DNA of 64,000 nt from Nocardia tenerifensis NBRC 101015. GTDB taxonomy: Bacteria; Actinomycetota; Actinomycetes; Mycobacteriales; Mycobacteriaceae. This document shows positions 44,253-52,045 of this stretch, in pieces; position 1 is the stretch's first letter; each line of letters opens with the position of its first letter. Made by a program: the position numbers and the translations under genes. Below the pieces are notes generated by a model. That model was not told the DNA's origin. It saw only the letters and a program-made list of their open reading frames with translations, and ran no database searches. Location: the NCBI RefSeq assembly GCF_000308715.1, contig NZ_BAGH01000354.1, positions 1 through 64,000 on the forward strand, written 5' to 3'.

Positions 44253-45512
44253 TCAGCCGCGCTGTGCGAGAAAAGCGACCCGGACTTCGTCACCGGTGCG
44301 GATCTCGGTGTCGTCGGGGTCTATCACGATCAAGCTGTTGGCCTCGGCCAACGTGGCGAGCAGGTGCGACGAGGCGCCGGCGCCGCCGCCGAGCGGTTGC
44401 ACGAGGTAGTCGCCGGTGGTTTCGTCGCGCATGAGTTGTGCCCGTAAGTATCCCTTGCGTCCTGCCATGGAACTGATCGGCGTGATGGTGCGCGCCATGA
44501 TGATCCGGCGCATGGGATGCCTGCGCCCCAACGCGATTCGGATCAGCGGACGCACCATGACCTCGAAGACGACCAGCGCGCCGACCGGATTGGACGGCAG
44601 CAGAAACGTTGGCACCTCGTCGCGCCCGAGCCGCCCGAAACCCTGCACGGAGCCGGGATGCATGGCGACGCGGGCGATTTCGAGTTCGCCGAGCCCCTCG
44701 AGCGCCTCGCGAACCTGCTCCGAGGCCCAGCCGCCGACCGCACCCGCGATGACGACGACCTCGGAGCGCACCAGCTGTCCCTCGACCACGTCGCGCAGCT
44801 GGCGCGGGTCCGCGCTGACGATGCCGACCCGATTCACGTCGGCGCCCGCGTCCCTGGCCGCGGCGGCGAGTGCATAGGAGTTGACGTCGTAGACCTGACC
44901 CGGGCCGGGGGTGCGGTCGATATCGATGAGCTCGCCGCCGACCGAGATGACCGAGAGCCGCGGCCGCGGATGCACGAGCACCTTGTCCTGCCCGACCGCG
45001 GCCAGCAAGCCCACCTGGGCCGCGCCGATGATGGTGCCCGCGCGCACCGCGACGTCGCCGGGCTGCACATCGTCGCCGATGCGCCGCACATAGTCGCCGG
45101 AGCGGACCGGCTCGTAGATCTTGATCTTCGCGCGGCCACCGTCGGTGAAGTCCAGGGGCAGCACGGCATCCGCGAGCGTCGGCAGCGGAGCGCCGGTGTC
45201 GACGCGGACGGTCTGGCGCGGCTGCAGCCGGATGGGCTGGCGCGATCCGGCGATCACCTCGCCGACCACCGGCAGGGTGAGATCGACGAGTTCGTCGTCC
45301 TCGTTGCGAATGTCGGTGCCCGCGGCGGCCACGTCGACGCTGCGCACCGCGTAACCGTCGATGGCCGCCTGATCGAAGCCGGGCAACGGTCGTTCGGTGA
45401 CGACGTCCTCGGCGCACAGCAGCCCCTGGGCCTCGGAAATCGCGACCCGGACCGGCCGAGGCGCGACCGCCGCGGCGGTCACCTTGATCTGCTGATCCTC
45501 AACCGAGCGCAT
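44253..45512 (-). CDS. glp: Gephyrin-like MoeA-family protein Glp
   Basis: A 419-residue MoeA-family protein with the usual four-domain layout: PLPGFDQAAIDGYAVRS and DTGAPLPTLADAVLP in the N-terminal half, the MPT-binding-like domain with LSVISVGGELID, and FLLPSNPVGALVVFEVMVRP. The motif that is normally GGxSxGxxD reads GAVGGWASEQV, so classic molybdate insertion may be lost. In Corynebacteriales this gene encodes Glp, which links the tubulin-like divisome to the membrane receptor GlpR; both are present here. It starts at ATG 45512 with a GGGAAGGG site. Confidence 0.85.
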   Translation of the reverse strand: MRSVEDQQIKVTAAAVAPRPVRVAISEAQGLLCAEDVVTERPLPGFDQAAIDGYAVRSVDVAAAGTDIRNEDDELVDLTLPVVGEVIAGSRQPIRLQPRQTVRVDTGAPLPTLADAVLPLDFTDGGRAKIKIYEPVRSGDYVRRIGDDVQPGDVAVRAGTIIGAAQVGLLAAVGQDKVLVHPRPRLSVISVGGELIDIDRTPGPGQVYDVNSYALAAAARDAGADVNRVGIVSADPRQLRDVVEGQLVRSEVVVIAGAVGGWASEQVREALEGLGELEIARVAMHPGSVQGFGRLGRDEVPTFLLPSNPVGALVVFEVMVRPLIRIALGRRHPMRRIIMARTITPISSMAGRKGYLRAQLMRDETTGDYLVQPLGGGAGASSHLLATLAEANSLIVIDPDDTEIRTGDEVRVAFLAQRG

Positions 45513-45713
45513 CCAGCCCTTCCCTGATCTCTCCGCACGCCATTCGATTCCACCGCGCGAACTTCGCCCGGCACAACCCATTCGGCGCACGCCAACGTCG
45601 TCGGCGGCGCGCTCTGGCCCTCCGCGGTCCCGCGAGCTACGGCCGGAGGCGCGCCCCCGCACGGTGAACCATCATTGGTACCCGACGGCCCACTCCCGAC
45701 GAAACCCGACGCC

Positions 45714-46676
45714 TCAGTCGTCGGTTGTCAGCTGCGGATTCCAATCGGGTCCGAGCCGATGCTCCAGCCACTCCCGAAGGGCGGGGCCGTATTCGTCGCG
45801 TTCCAGAGCGAAATCGACCGCAGCACGAAGATAGCCGCCCGGGTTGCCCAAATCGTGGCGCGACCCACGGTGCACCACAACATGAACCGGGTGACCCTCG
45901 GCGATCAGCAGCGCGACGGCGTCGGTGAGTTGCAGCTCGCCGCCGGCACCGGGCTCGATTCGGCGCAGCGCGTCGAAGATGGCGCGGTCCAACAGGTATC
46001 GGCCCGCGGCGGCGAAGGTGGACGGTGCGTCGGCGAGCGCGGGCTTCTCCACCATGCCCTTGACCCGCAGCACATTCGGATTCACCGCGTCCGGCACGGG
46101 CGCCACATCGAACACGCCGTACGCGCTGACCTCTTCCTTGGGCACATCGATGGCGCACAGCACGGTCCCGCCGCGCTTCTTGCGCACGCGGCACATCACA
46201 TCCAGCACCCCGGACGGCAGCACCAGATCGTCGGGCAAGAGCACGGCGATGACGTCCTCGTCGTCATCGAGCACCGACTCCGCCTGCGCGACCGCGTGGC
46301 CGAGGCCGAGCGGCTCCTCCTGCACCACCGAGGTGACGTCGAGCAGACCCGGCGCCTTGCGCACCTTCTCCAGCAGCTGGAACTTGCCGCGCTCGGCGAG
46401 GGTGCTCTCCAGCACGAGGTCTTCGACGAAGTGCGCGACCACGCCGTCCTTGCCCGGCGAGGTGACGAGCACGAGGCGCTGGGCGCCGGACTCGGCGGCC
46501 TCGGCCGCCACCAGCTCGATGCCGGGGGTGTCGACCACCGGGAGAAGTTCCTTCGGCACCGTCTTGGTGACGGGCAGAAACCGCGTTCCGAGCCCTGCGG
46601 CGGGCACAACTGCCGTGCGGAAGCACGAAGCCGGTGTGGCGTCGCCGGGTTGTCCGGCCTTTGCTGTCATGCGCAT
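45714..46676 (-). CDS. galU: UTP-glucose-1-phosphate uridylyltransferase
   Basis: A 320-residue nucleotidyltransferase. It has the signature AAGLGTRFLPVTKTVPKELL near residue 26, TPGIELVAAEAAESGA, LGLGHAVAQAE, the metal-binding LLPDDL, YGVFDVAP and VEKP. It makes UDP-glucose for cell-envelope polysaccharides and trehalose. The start is taken as ATG 46676 (MRMTAKAG); ATG 46670 is equally possible. It is divergent from the cyclo-ligase gene, as in mycobacteria. Confidence 0.95.
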   Translation of the reverse strand: MRMTAKAGQPGDATPASCFRTAVVPAAGLGTRFLPVTKTVPKELLPVVDTPGIELVAAEAAESGAQRLVLVTSPGKDGVVAHFVEDLVLESTLAERGKFQLLEKVRKAPGLLDVTSVVQEEPLGLGHAVAQAESVLDDDEDVIAVLLPDDLVLPSGVLDVMCRVRKKRGGTVLCAIDVPKEEVSAYGVFDVAPVPDAVNPNVLRVKGMVEKPALADAPSTFAAAGRYLLDRAIFDALRRIEPGAGGELQLTDAVALLIAEGHPVHVVVHRGSRHDLGNPGGYLRAAVDFALERDEYGPALREWLEHRLGPDWNPQLTTDD

Positions 46677-46737
46677 ACCCTATCCATCGTCACAGCCCCT
46701 GACTCGGCGTCGAGCCGACCGGCATCCCGGTCAGCCT

Positions 46738-47346
46738 ATGGTGATCGCCATGGACATGCCCGGTGAGCGCGATAAACATGCATGGCGCACCGAAATTCTT
46801 GCGCGACGGGCGGCGAAGACCGCCGAGGAGTACGCGGCGGACGCGCTCGCGCTGGCCGCGGCGGTGGACGGGCTCGACGTCGGCGAGTGGGTCTGCGCGT
46901 ACGTGCCGGTACGCGGTGAGCCGGGCTCGACCGGGCTGCTGGACGCACTGCGGGTCGCGGGCGCGCGGGTGCTCGTGCCGGTCACCGGGCCGCCGGGGCC
47001 ATTGAACTGGGCGGAGTACACCGGGCGAGAGAGCCTGCGGCGCGCCAGGTTCGGCCTGCTCGAACCGGCCGGCGAGACGCTGCCGGTGTCCGCGATCCGC
47101 TCCGCCGAGTTGATCCTGGTGCCGGCGCTCGCGGTGGACCGGCGCGGAGTCCGGCTCGGGCGCGGGGCGGGCTACTACGATCGGACGCTGGCCGCGGCAC
47201 GGCCGGACGCGCGGCTGGTCGCGGTGGTGGGCGACGACGAACTGGTGCCGCGGCTACCGGAGGAACCGCACGATCGGCGAATGGCCTGGGCGCTGACTCC
47301 GCGTGGCGGCCTGCAACGACTTGGCGAAGATCACGCCGTGGAATGA
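46738..47346 (+). CDS. 5-formyltetrahydrofolate cyclo-ligase
   Basis: A 202-residue enzyme that converts 5-formyl-THF to 5,10-methenyl-THF using ATP. The signature RLGRGAGYYDRTL is at about residue 140-152, preceded by LILVPALAVDRRGV. The N-terminal basic helix (WRTEILARRAAK) binds phosphate. The start is uncertain among three ATGs at 46738, 46750 and 46756; the first is used. Its stop overlaps an upstream, probably unused ATG of the FmdB frame. Confidence 0.92.
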   Translation: MVIAMDMPGERDKHAWRTEILARRAAKTAEEYAADALALAAAVDGLDVGEWVCAYVPVRGEPGSTGLLDALRVAGARVLVPVTGPPGPLNWAEYTGRESLRRARFGLLEPAGETLPVSAIRSAELILVPALAVDRRGVRLGRGAGYYDRTLAAARPDARLVAVVGDDELVPRLPEEPHDRRMAWALTPRGGLQRLGEDHAVE

Positions 47347-47414
47347 AAGGCGGATTGGCAACGTTGGCACTGTCGGCTGTAGAGTGCCAGATGACGAAAC
47401 TCGCGGAGGATGCT

Positions 47415-47729
47415 GTGCCAACTTACTCGTATGCGTGCACCCAGTGTGATAACCGCTTCGACATCGTTCAGTCCTTTTCCGACGATGCGTTGACGGTGTG
47501 CCCGGAGTGCTCCGGGAAGCTGCGCAAGCTGTTCAATTCGGTCGGCATCGTGTTCAAGGGCAGCGGCTTCTACCGAACCGACAGCCGCAACGGCTCGTCC
47601 ACGGCGAGCGAGCCCGCGAAGTCCGACAACGGCTCTAAGGAGTCCAGCTCCTCGACGTCGTCGTCCAGCTCGGATTCCAGCTCGTCCACCGGCAGCAGCA
47701 CGGCGGCCAGCACCGCCGTGGCCAGCTAA
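47415..47729 (+). CDS. FmdB-family zinc-ribbon protein
   Basis: A 104-residue protein starting VPTYSYACTQCDNRF, the invariant opening of FmdB/CxxC zinc-ribbon proteins. Two CxxC pairs (CTQC and CPEC) bind zinc; GFYRTD follows. The C-terminal half is Ser-rich low complexity. I chose GTG 47415, with GGAGG six bases upstream, because the family motif begins there; the frame is open further to 47343. Homologous to the gene next to the cyclo-ligase in M. tuberculosis (Rv0991c). Confidence 0.88.
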   Translation: MPTYSYACTQCDNRFDIVQSFSDDALTVCPECSGKLRKLFNSVGIVFKGSGFYRTDSRNGSSTASEPAKSDNGSKESSSSTSSSSSDSSSSTGSSTAASTAVAS

Positions 47730-47738
47730 TTCGACGAG

Positions 47739-47765
47739 TTATCCCCAGGCACTTAGTTATCCACA
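47739..47765. promoter_or_regulatory. Two DnaA-box-like sites
   Basis: TTATCCCCA at 47739-47747 (one mismatch) and TTATCCACA at 47757-47765 (perfect consensus), same orientation, 18 bp apart, in the 88-bp gap between fmdB and the SAF-domain gene. They may let DnaA influence the downstream gene; nothing here suggests a replication origin. Confidence 0.45.
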
Positions 47766-47817
47766 GCTAGTCGTTTCCCGGCCGGGCGAGGTGTGTTCGC
47801 CGCCATAGGATCCGGTC

Positions 47818-48477
47818 ATGACTCGCTCATTCGCCGATCTCGGTCGCGGCGGCGACCTCCGCTTCGGGGCCTGGCACCGACCGCCCTGGGCCGACAGCCT
47901 GCTGGCGCGGCGCCTGCTCGCCCTCGGCCTTGTTCTGGCGGCGGCGGTGCTGTTCCTTCGCGGCGATCCCGGCGCGCGGCGCACCTCGGTCGTGGTCGCC
48001 GGACGCGATCTCGCGCCGGGACACATCCTCGAGGCGGATGATCTGCGCGCGGCTCCCCGCGAAGCCTCGGCACTGCCCGACGGCGTCGTGCGCGATCCGT
48101 CGACCCTGCTCGGCGCCACGCTGACCGGGGCGATGCGCGGCGGCGAGATATTCACCGATCTGCGCGTCGTCGGCTCACGCCTGGCCGCCGTCGCGTCCGG
48201 CGCCCGCGACGCGCGGATCGTGCCGATCCGGCCCGCCGACACCGCCGTCGCCGAGATTTTGCGCGCGGGCGACCGTGTCGACGTGGTCGGCGGCGAGGAG
48301 CAGGGCTCGCGGCCCGCCCGGACCTTGGCCACCGATGCCGCGGTGGTGCTGGTGTCCGGCCCCGGCGACGGGCGGGCCGCCAAGGAACGGGTGGTCCTGG
48401 TCGCGATGGACGCCGAACACGCCGCCGCCGTCGCGGCCGCGTCCCTGCAGACAGCCCTCACCGTGGTCTTCCACTGA
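47818..48477 (+). CDS. SAF-domain protein (CpaB/RcpC-like)
   Basis: A 219-residue protein: cytoplasmic N-terminus, one membrane helix (LLARRLLALGLVLAAAVLFL, about 28-47), then a SAF domain (TSVVVAGRDLAPGHILEADDL) and a second beta domain with RPADTAVAEILRAGDRVDVVG. This matches CpaB/RcpC proteins of Flp-type pilus assembly. No other pilus gene is in the window, so the role is open. The start is ATG 47818. Confidence 0.82.
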   Translation: MTRSFADLGRGGDLRFGAWHRPPWADSLLARRLLALGLVLAAAVLFLRGDPGARRTSVVVAGRDLAPGHILEADDLRAAPREASALPDGVVRDPSTLLGATLTGAMRGGEIFTDLRVVGSRLAAVASGARDARIVPIRPADTAVAEILRAGDRVDVVGGEEQGSRPARTLATDAAVVLVSGPGDGRAAKERVVLVAMDAEHAAAVAAASLQTALTVVFH

Positions 48478-48548
48478 GATGTTCACGCATGCGCGAGCGC
48501 CGCGCCGAATGGAACACACGAGTACCGAACGAGCCTGTGCGAGAACGC

Positions 48549-48584
48549 GAAACAGGCCCGTCGCGATGGCAACGAGCCTGTTTC
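48549..48584. terminator. Bidirectional terminator between SAF gene and porin 1
   Basis: GAAACAGGCCCGTCGC and GCAACGAGCCTGTTTC form a 16-bp stem with two mismatches and a four-base loop. It lies 71 bases after the SAF gene stop (plus) and 24 bases after the porin stop at 48608 (minus), and each arm ends in a short T/A run. Confidence 0.65.
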
Positions 48585-48607
48585 CTTGCCGCAGTTGGTT
48601 TTCGGCC

Positions 48608-49261
48608 TCAGCCGATGATGAACGGCTTGCCCCACAGCGTCATCCACGTGACGATCGAGTCGGTCTCCACGCTGACGCTGACGAACGCGCGCGCCTGCGC
48701 GTACCCGTCGCAGCCGGACAGGTCGATGCTCTCCCCCGTCCAGCTCACCGAGCCGCTGCTGCCCTCGAACTGATTGCGCGTCTTGTACTCCGCGCTGCCG
48801 AAGTAGTCGTCCTGCTCCAGGTCCAGCACGTAGAACGACTTCGCCTGGCCGGGAGCGAGCGTCAGATCGCGGCCGGTGGCGACGCCGTCGTTCGCGTCTC
48901 CGGCCAAGGTCAGATCGCCCGTGACGGCCTGGGCGATGTCCACCGCGCAGCCGACGGCATAGCCCGGGAAGATCGAGCCGCGTTGTCCGCCTTGCGATCC
49001 CGCCATCTCGACCTGCGCCCGACCCGAGACCCGCGCGCTGCGATGGTGCGGCGGGGCGTCGAGGGTCGGGCCGATCTCGGCCGACTCGTCGACGAGCTGC
49101 ACGGTCACCACGGTGCCGTCGGCCAGCGTCTTGGCGGTCTCGCCGCCCGGCAGCGGAATGACGATATCGGCGTCGGCCACGCCGGTCGAGAACAAACCCA
49201 TCGTGACGGCGACGGCGGCCCCGAGCCCGGCCGGCCGCGTCAGTTTCTTACGGTTGAGCAT
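48608..49261 (-). CDS. MspA-family porin (copy 1)
   Basis: A 217-residue porin precursor. Signal peptide at residues 1-31 (AAVAVTMGLFSTGVADA), mature start DIVIPLPGGETAKTL. The rest alternates short beta strands, with the conserved ending LSGCDGYAQARAFVSVSVETDS and WGKPF. MspA proteins form octameric channels through the mycolic-acid outer membrane for small hydrophilic solutes. The first of three tandem copies read right to left; it is the most diverged in the central loop region. Confidence 0.9.
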   Translation of the reverse strand: MLNRKKLTRPAGLGAAVAVTMGLFSTGVADADIVIPLPGGETAKTLADGTVVTVQLVDESAEIGPTLDAPPHHRSARVSGRAQVEMAGSQGGQRGSIFPGYAVGCAVDIAQAVTGDLTLAGDANDGVATGRDLTLAPGQAKSFYVLDLEQDDYFGSAEYKTRNQFEGSSGSVSWTGESIDLSGCDGYAQARAFVSVSVETDSIVTWMTLWGKPFIIG

Positions 49262-49303
49262 GAAGGTCGACCCCTAGGTTCAACAGCGACAGGCGGCAAC
49301 ACC

Positions 49304-49337
49304 GAACGGGCCCGTCGCCGTAGCGACGAGCCCGCTC
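49304..49337 (-). terminator. Terminator between porin copies 1 and 2
   Basis: GAACGGGCCCGTCGC, loop of four, GCGACGAGCCCGCTC: 15-bp arms with two mismatches, 27 bases after the stop of porin copy 2. The arms share the GCCCGTCGC/GCGACGAGCC theme with the hairpin at 48549. Confidence 0.6.
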
Positions 49338-49363
49338 AGATTGTGCGAGTTGGTTTTTCGGCG

Positions 49364-50032
49364 TCAGCCGATGCTGAAGGGCTGGCCCCACAGTGTCACG
49401 TAGGACATGACGTTGTCGGTCTCGACCTTGACCTTCACGAAGGCCCGCGCCTGCGCGTAGCCACCGCAGCCGGTCAGGCCGATGGTCGAGTCGGCCCAGG
49501 TGACCGAGCCGTTGGTGCCCTTGAACGTCAGCGTGGTCGAGTGATCCTCGTTGCCGTAGTCGTCGGCCACCTCACGGTCGAGCAGGTAGAACGAGGTCGC
49601 CTGGCCCGGACCCAGCGACAGGTTGCCGCCGCCGTTCGCGCCGATGCTGCCGCTCTGGCCGTCCCACTGGCCGCTGCCCTCGACGCCGGCGGTCGCGCCG
49701 CCGCCGTCGATGTTGACCTGGCAGCCGACCACGTAGCCCGGGCGGATCTTGCCGCCGGTGGCGCCCTCACCGGAGACCTCGACGCGCGCCGAACCGGAGA
49801 CCCACGCGTTGCGGTGCACCGGGGTCGAGCCGAGCGACGGGTTGATGTTGGCCGACTCGTTGACCAGACGCACCGTCACGACGGTGCCGTCGGACAGCGT
49901 CTTGGTGATCTCGCCGCCCGGCAGCGCGACGAAGGTGTCCGCGTTGGCGGCACCGGTGGAGAACAGGCCGAGAGCCATGGTGGCGGCGGCACAGACACCA
50001 GCTGCCCGCGCCACATTCTTACGGTTGATCAT
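49364..50032 (-). CDS. MspA-family porin (copy 2)
   Basis: A 222-residue porin precursor with signal peptide (AATMALGLFSTGAANA), mature DTFVALPGGEITKTLSDGTVV, glycine-rich central loops and the conserved ending LTGCGGYAQARAFVKVKVETDN and WGQPFSIG. Closest to copy 1 in the N-terminal third, indicating tandem duplication. It has its own terminator downstream at 49304-49337. Export is Sec-type. Charged residues lining the constriction cannot be assigned without a model. Confidence 0.92.
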   Translation of the reverse strand: MINRKNVARAAGVCAAATMALGLFSTGAANADTFVALPGGEITKTLSDGTVVTVRLVNESANINPSLGSTPVHRNAWVSGSARVEVSGEGATGGKIRPGYVVGCQVNIDGGGATAGVEGSGQWDGQSGSIGANGGGNLSLGPGQATSFYLLDREVADDYGNEDHSTTLTFKGTNGSVTWADSTIGLTGCGGYAQARAFVKVKVETDNVMSYVTLWGQPFSIG

Positions 50033-50095
50033 GTTGTGAATCCCTCAGGGGTTGAGTTCGTTTCAGCGAGAAGAGTTTTCGACAGTCGACAGTCG

Positions 50096-50770
50096 TCAGC
50101 CAATGCTGAACGGCATCCCGTAAAGGGTGGTCTTCGAGTAGTCGTTACCGATGATCTCGACAACGGTGTAGGAGCGGGCCTGGGCGTAGCCCGCGCAACC
50201 CTGGATCTCCATCTCGACATCCTGGTACTCGACGGAGTAGGTACCCGGCTTGGTGATGTCCTTGAGTTCGATCTGCACGAACTTCACGTCTCCGGGGCCC
50301 AGGTTGAGGCCGACCGAGCCGCCGAGGCCACCCTTGGTGAGATCGACGCTGGCGGAGACGCCGAGGCTGATCGCGTCATCGGCGATGCTGACCTGACAGC
50401 CGACGATGTAGCCAGTGTTGATCTGGGACGTGCCGTGCGTCGAGGAGTTGTTGCTCCCGGGGCTGTTCTTCGGGCCGTTCCAGGGGCCGACCTTGCCCTC
50501 CGGCGTGGAGGTGACATCGGCGGAGGCGTTGCCGGAGACCCAGACGACACGGCCGGCGCCGTTGGCCGCGAGCGACGGCGACACGACGGCATGCTCACCC
50601 GTACGGGTGATGGTCACGCCCGGGCCGAGCTTCTGTCCGTCCGGCAACGGTACAAAAACATCGGCATTGGCGGCGCCGGTCGAAAGCAGGCCCATGGCCA
50701 CGGCAGCGGCAGCGCCGACGCCCGCGACGCGGGCACCGCGGCGCAGACCGTTGGTGCGGTTCTCGCTCAT
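50096..50770 (-). CDS. MspA-family porin (copy 3)
   Basis: A 224-residue porin precursor, most distant of the three. Signal peptide AAAAVAMGLLSTGAANA, mature DVFVPLPDGQKLGPGVTITR, a Ser/Asn/Gly-rich insertion (GPKNSPGSNNSSTHG) absent from the other copies, and the conserved ending IQGCAGYAQARSYTVVEII and YGMPFSIG. The start at ATG 50770 is preceded by GAGGGGAAGT. It is the first gene in transcription order and has a long AT-richer upstream region, likely holding the main promoter. Confidence 0.9.
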   Translation of the reverse strand: MSENRTNGLRRGARVAGVGAAAAVAMGLLSTGAANADVFVPLPDGQKLGPGVTITRTGEHAVVSPSLAANGAGRVVWVSGNASADVTSTPEGKVGPWNGPKNSPGSNNSSTHGTSQINTGYIVGCQVSIADDAISLGVSASVDLTKGGLGGSVGLNLGPGDVKFVQIELKDITKPGTYSVEYQDVEMEIQGCAGYAQARSYTVVEIIGNDYSKTTLYGMPFSIG

Positions 50771-51279
50771 ACTTCCCCTCATCAGGTTCAAACAGTCAAC
50801 CTCGACCATCGAGGTTGCACAGGTGGTCCTCGCAGGCCCAGCTCAGTTTGTCGCGCCTTTGTTGCCGATATGTAACCGGCTATTCAGTTCGGCGTGACGC
50901 TCCGGCTGGCGACCGGAACCGAGCCAGGTTCCGCCGGGTCGACGCGTACGTGCCGCACCCGGGCCCATGAAGTCCAGTGTGGGTGGCTCGTGCGAACATT
51001 AAACGCTAGGTAACGGCGCTGCAACGCGAGGTTTCGTAAAGATCAATGTGATGTAGGTCACAATCCTGCCGAGGCAAACATCTCGCGACGTGCGCAAACG
51101 CATTGGTGGAGACAGTGGAACCGACCGGCCGGTGCCGGCGAAGTCGCCAAAGCGCCAGCCGCCGATTACGGGACAGCACCGTACAAATAACGATAGAAAA
51201 ACACCGATGTGAAACAATCACAAGTAAATTACGGCGAGCCAACTTCTCGATACGTAGCAACTACGTAGATTTCGGGCAA
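50771..51279. other. 509-bp AT-richer intergenic stretch upstream of the porins
   Basis: Clearly richer in A and T than its surroundings, especially 51000-51280. Short frames on both strands lack motifs. It should carry the promoter and control sites for the porin genes. I see no strong hairpin or tRNA. Confidence 0.45.
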
Positions 51280-51471
51280 TCAACCGTGATGCGGCGGCTT
51301 CTGCGCACGCAGCCAATCGTCGCTGGAGGACTCGTTCTCGGAGTCGTATCCGCGTTCGTCGCTCGTAGTGTCTGGGAGGGCGTCGCCGAAGATCTCGGCC
51401 AGACGCGCCGCATCCCTCGCCCGGCGAGCGGCCGGACGAGGGATGTCGTCGGAAGAACCGGAAACCGTAAT
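51280..51471 (-). CDS. Small conserved-looking protein after moaB2, apparent AUU start
   Basis: A 63-residue protein whose coding character is convincing: RLAEIFGDALPDTTSDERG near the middle and the ending SSDDWLRAQKPPHHG, a pattern I recall from small actinobacterial proteins (recall, not a search). The frame has no ATG, GTG or TTG near its N-terminus. The only sensible start is ATT at 51471-51469, which shares a base with the moaB2 stop (TAATT in place of the usual TAATG). Product would be M-TVSGSSDDIPRPAARR. Function unknown; it is acidic and soluble. Confidence 0.5.
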   Translation of the reverse strand: MTVSGSSDDIPRPAARRARDAARLAEIFGDALPDTTSDERGYDSENESSSDDWLRAQKPPHHG

Positions 51472-51965
51472 TATTCGACCAATCCGGAGAGCTCGCCGAT
51501 AACCTTGCTGGCAAGCGGGCCGAGCGTCGCCATACCGTCACGGACGGCGGCCCGGGTGCCGGGCAGGTTCACCACCAGGGTGCTGCCGGAGATGCCGGCG
51601 ACGCCGCGGGACAGGCCCGCGTCGAGCGAGCCGGCCACCCGGCCGGAGGCGCGCAGCGCCTCGCTGATACCGGTCAGCTCGCGGTCGAGCACCTGCGAGG
51701 TCGCCTCGGGGGTCACGTCGCGCGGGGACATGCCGGTGCCGCCGACGGAGATGACGAGGTCGACGCCGCCGATCACCGCCGTGTTGAGCGCGTTACGGAT
51801 CTCGACCTCGTCGGCCTGCACGGAGACCGACGCGTCCACCAGGAAGCCTGCCTCGGTGAGCAGCTCGGTGACCAGCGGCCCGAGCGAGTCAACACCTCCA
51901 TGCGCCGTTCGATCGTCGACGACCACCACCAGAGCACGCCCCGCCACCGGAGCATCGATTTCCAT
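51471..51965 (-). CDS. moaB2: MoaB/MogA-family molybdenum cofactor protein
   Basis: A 164-residue protein with GRALVVVVDDRTAHGG near the N-terminus, VGGTGMSPRDVTPEAT as the molybdopterin-binding SGGTG-type motif, and SRGVAGISGSTLVVNLPGT. It binds molybdopterin and takes part in adenylation or cofactor maturation. The start at ATG 51965 matches the usual short N-terminus; an in-frame ATG at 52049, overlapping the pepD stop, would add 28 residues. Order mprA-mprB-pepD-moaB2 is that of mycobacteria. Confidence 0.9.
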   Translation of the reverse strand: MEIDAPVAGRALVVVVDDRTAHGGVDSLGPLVTELLTEAGFLVDASVSVQADEVEIRNALNTAVIGGVDLVISVGGTGMSPRDVTPEATSQVLDRELTGISEALRASGRVAGSLDAGLSRGVAGISGSTLVVNLPGTRAAVRDGMATLGPLASKVIGELSGLVE

Positions 51966-52045
51966 GGTGCTAACCGTAGCGTCTGCGCCGAGAACCTCTG
52001 CGGCGGTGTCGAGCAGCGGCGTCAAGCCACCTTGGAGCACCCGCA

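Noticed and set aside
46738..47346. ATGA overlap of cyclo-ligase and fmdB as the fmdB start
   Set aside because: The FmdB signature PTYSYAC begins 24 codons later at a GTG with a strong ribosome site.
48275..50875. Plus-strand open frame of 866 codons across the porins
   Set aside because: Antisense to three clear mspA genes with signal peptides.
51006..51260. Minus-strand frames of 72-84 codons upstream of the porins
   Set aside because: AT-rich, atypical composition, two overlapping frames, no ribosome site or motif.
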